A stretch of 64,000 nt of DNA from Streptomyces liangshanensis (lineage in GTDB: Bacteria > Actinomycetota > Actinomycetes > Streptomycetales > Streptomycetaceae): the NCBI RefSeq assembly GCF_011694815.1, contig NZ_CP050177.1:7571501-7635500 (forward strand), in the 5' to 3' direction. How positions within the stretch are numbered: position 1 is the stretch's first letter; every line of letters begins with the position of its first letter. Made by a program: the position numbers and the translations under genes. Shown in pieces: positions 62,697-64,000 of this stretch. The notes beneath the pieces are model-generated. The model did not search any database. It was not told the origin of the DNA and worked only from the letters and a program-made list of their open reading frames with translations.

Positions 62697-64000
62697 ACGC
62701 GCGACGCGGCCTGCCCCGGCAGCGCCGGCAGCGGAGCCGACCGCCACCCCCGCGCGTACCCGGGCACGGGCCTGCCCGGGGCCACCAGCACCCCCAACGG
62801 CTGCCGCGCGGCCAGCTCCAGCAGACCCGCACGCGAGATGCTGCCGTCGTGACCGGCGAGCTGCCGCGACGAGCAGCCCGCCTGGAAGCCGATCCGCACG
62901 GACTCGTTCCCGGTCACCGTGCACGGCGGCCGGACCCCCTGGCGGTGCAGCTCGGCGGAGATCCGGGCCAGCGCCTCCCGGGTGGCGCGGCTGCGCGACA
63001 CGAGCCGGTCCGCCGTCACGTACTGCGACACCCCGTGGGTCAGCAGGACCACGGCGATCACCGCGACGGCCATCGGCCGCAGCACCGGCCGCGCCGTCGT
63101 GACGAACCGACAGAGGCAGAACGCGACCGGCAGCGCGAGCAGCGCGTACGTCGGCAGCAGGAACCGCGCCGCCGCGTAGTCGATCGTCAGCAGGTACGGC
63201 AGCGCGAGGACCAGCCCCGTGAGGGCCGGCAGGAGCACGACGGCCCGCAGCGGGGTGCGCGCGGCCGCCCGCACCCCGCCGGCCGCGAGAACGGGCAGGG
63301 CGAACCACCACAGCGCGGTGGCCGGGTCGCGCCACCGCATGTCGCACGGCCGGCACAGCGACCGCCCCTCCAGCGCCCGCAGTTGGTGACCGAAGGCGGG
63401 ATGCCAGCCCAGGCCGCCCTGGATCTCACCGGCACGGTGCAACCGGGCGGCGAGCCCGCCGTACGACACGTACGCCTCGACCACCCACGCGGAGGCCCCG
63501 GCGGCCGCGCCCGCGGCCAGGATCACCAGGACGGCCGGGCGGCGCCAGGACCGTACGCACAGCGCGGCCACCGCGAGCGGCGCGACCAGCCAGCACGCGT
63601 CGGTGGGGCGCATCAGCGCCGCCACCGCGACCGCGCAGCCCAGCCCGACCCGCGCCGCGCGGTCCCCGGGGTCCAGCACGGCGCGCAGGAAGCAGCCGGT
63701 CGCCCCGAGCGCCGCGAACGCGACCCACAGGTTGGGCATGACCTGGGGTCCGTAGAAGAGCGTGATCCACAGCGTCGCGAACAGCGCCCCGGCGAGCGCG
63801 ACCACCGGGACCGGCAGCAGCCGCCGCCACACCTGGAGCCCCAGGAACAGCGCGCCGCCGGACAGCAGGGCGAGGTAGCCGCGCAGCACGTCCACCGACG
63901 TGGTGAACGCGGCCACGGGCGCCACCAGGAAGCTGATGCCACGGGCGCGCGGCGCGCTGAAGAACGCCGCGGGCGCCTGCGGGCTCACCTGGCTGACGTA
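62669..64000 (-). CDS. Polytopic membrane glycosyltransferase-like protein (5' end outside window)
   Basis: A multispanning membrane protein with the look of GT39/GT87-type lipid-linked glycosyltransferases. At least eight hydrophobic helices are visible across about 440 residues. A motif near the start (FFSAPRARG ... FLVAP) and the later LPTYALLALP are typical. The frame is open to the window end: the residues before GTG 63988 (YVSQ) look like the conserved luminal loop of this family, so the start lies beyond base 64000. The last 110 residues form a soluble extracytoplasmic part (TGNESVRIGFQAGCSSRQL). Its function is inferred from topology only. Confidence 0.75.
   Translation of the reverse strand, partial: YVSQVSPQAPAAFFSAPRARGISFLVAPVAAFTTSVDVLRGYLALLSGGALFLGLQVWRRLLPVPVVALAGALFATLWITLFYGPQVMPNLWVAFAALGATGCFLRAVLDPGDRAARVGLGCAVAVAALMRPTDACWLVAPLAVAALCVRSWRRPAVLVILAAGAAAGASAWVVEAYVSYGGLAARLHRAGEIQGGLGWHPAFGHQLRALEGRSLCRPCDMRWRDPATALWWFALPVLAAGGVRAAARTPLRAVVLLPALTGLVLALPYLLTIDYAAARFLLPTYALLALPVAFCLCRFVTTARPVLRPMAVAVIAVVLLTHGVSQYVTADRLVSRSRATREALARISAELHRQGVRPPCTVTGNESVRIGFQAGCSSRQLAGHDGSISRAGLLELAARQPLGVLVAPGRPVPGYARGWRSAPLPALPGQAASRVYLSPPARP

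Overview
This is high-GC actinobacterial DNA, almost certainly from Streptomyces. The reading frames have strongly GC-biased third positions, GTG starts are common, short ATGA/GTGA overlaps are frequent, and TTA codons are so rare that the two in the large NRPS gene stand out. The gene families (DUF475, DUF4126, DUF1684, DUF3455/CHRD, GH15, a cyclic-nucleotide-domain kinase beside a response regulator/flavoprotein fusion) are also typical of that genus. I saw no transposase, integrase, phage gene, CRISPR array, rRNA or tRNA.

Layout. 1-1692: the end of a polar amino-acid ABC importer. 1712-18496 (minus): one uninterrupted 16.8 kb gene for a five-module nonribosomal peptide synthetase, the centrepiece of the window. 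Its domain order is C-A-T / C-A-T / C-A-T / dual E/C-A-T / C-A-T-TE. The pocket residues I read predict Ser, Asn, an aliphatic residue (Leu-like, converted to the D form), Phe and a Pro-like residue. The first C domain and the TE both resemble those of EntF, which suggests an acyl or aryl cap supplied in trans. No MbtH, tailoring, export or precursor gene sits beside it; its neighbours are housekeeping-type genes (GNAT, MarR, SthA transhydrogenase).

18758-25391: GNAT, MarR regulator, SthA, aldo/keto reductase, DUF475 membrane protein, a VOC protein, a 5'-truncated TPR gene and a DUF4126 protein. 25366-30942 (minus): carbohydrate-active genes (GH15, GH16, a secreted sialidase) and a membrane O-acyltransferase. 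31137-34791: a coupled signalling operon in which a receiver fused to a thioredoxin-reductase-like flavoprotein lacking CxxC is followed by a cyclic-nucleotide-domain histidine kinase and a GNAT. 35062-37976: a secreted ThuA/ricin-lectin protein with a DasR-like palindrome at its promoter, a DUF1275 permease-like protein and a peptide deformylase. 38007-48279: M28 peptidase, small tyrosine phosphatase, two small or repetitive secreted proteins, a PLP enzyme, a metallophosphoesterase, a flavin/F420-type oxidoreductase fused to hemerythrin, an SGNH hydrolase, a small membrane protein and an aldo/keto reductase.

48354-54228 (minus): a DUF1684 gene followed by a complete Opp/Dpp-type ABC importer (binding lipoprotein, two permeases, two ATPases), with a palindromic putative operator in the leader and an attenuator-like hairpin after the binding-protein gene. 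54813-64000: an uncharacterised Pro/Ala-rich protein, a DedA protein, a small toxin-antitoxin-like pair with a perfect inverted repeat in front of it, a eukaryote-like cyclophilin, a CHRD/DUF3455 lipoprotein, an FSP1-like flavoprotein, a family III CoA-transferase and the C-terminal part of a membrane glycosyltransferase cut by the window end.

The most novel material is the orphan NRPS (dual E/C domain, twin Phe-type A domains differing at two pocket positions, recombined module segments, TTA codons). Next are the six-repeat Cys-rich secreted protein at 40014-40889, the redox two-component fusion operon, and the Fic-like pair whose catalytic motif is degenerate.
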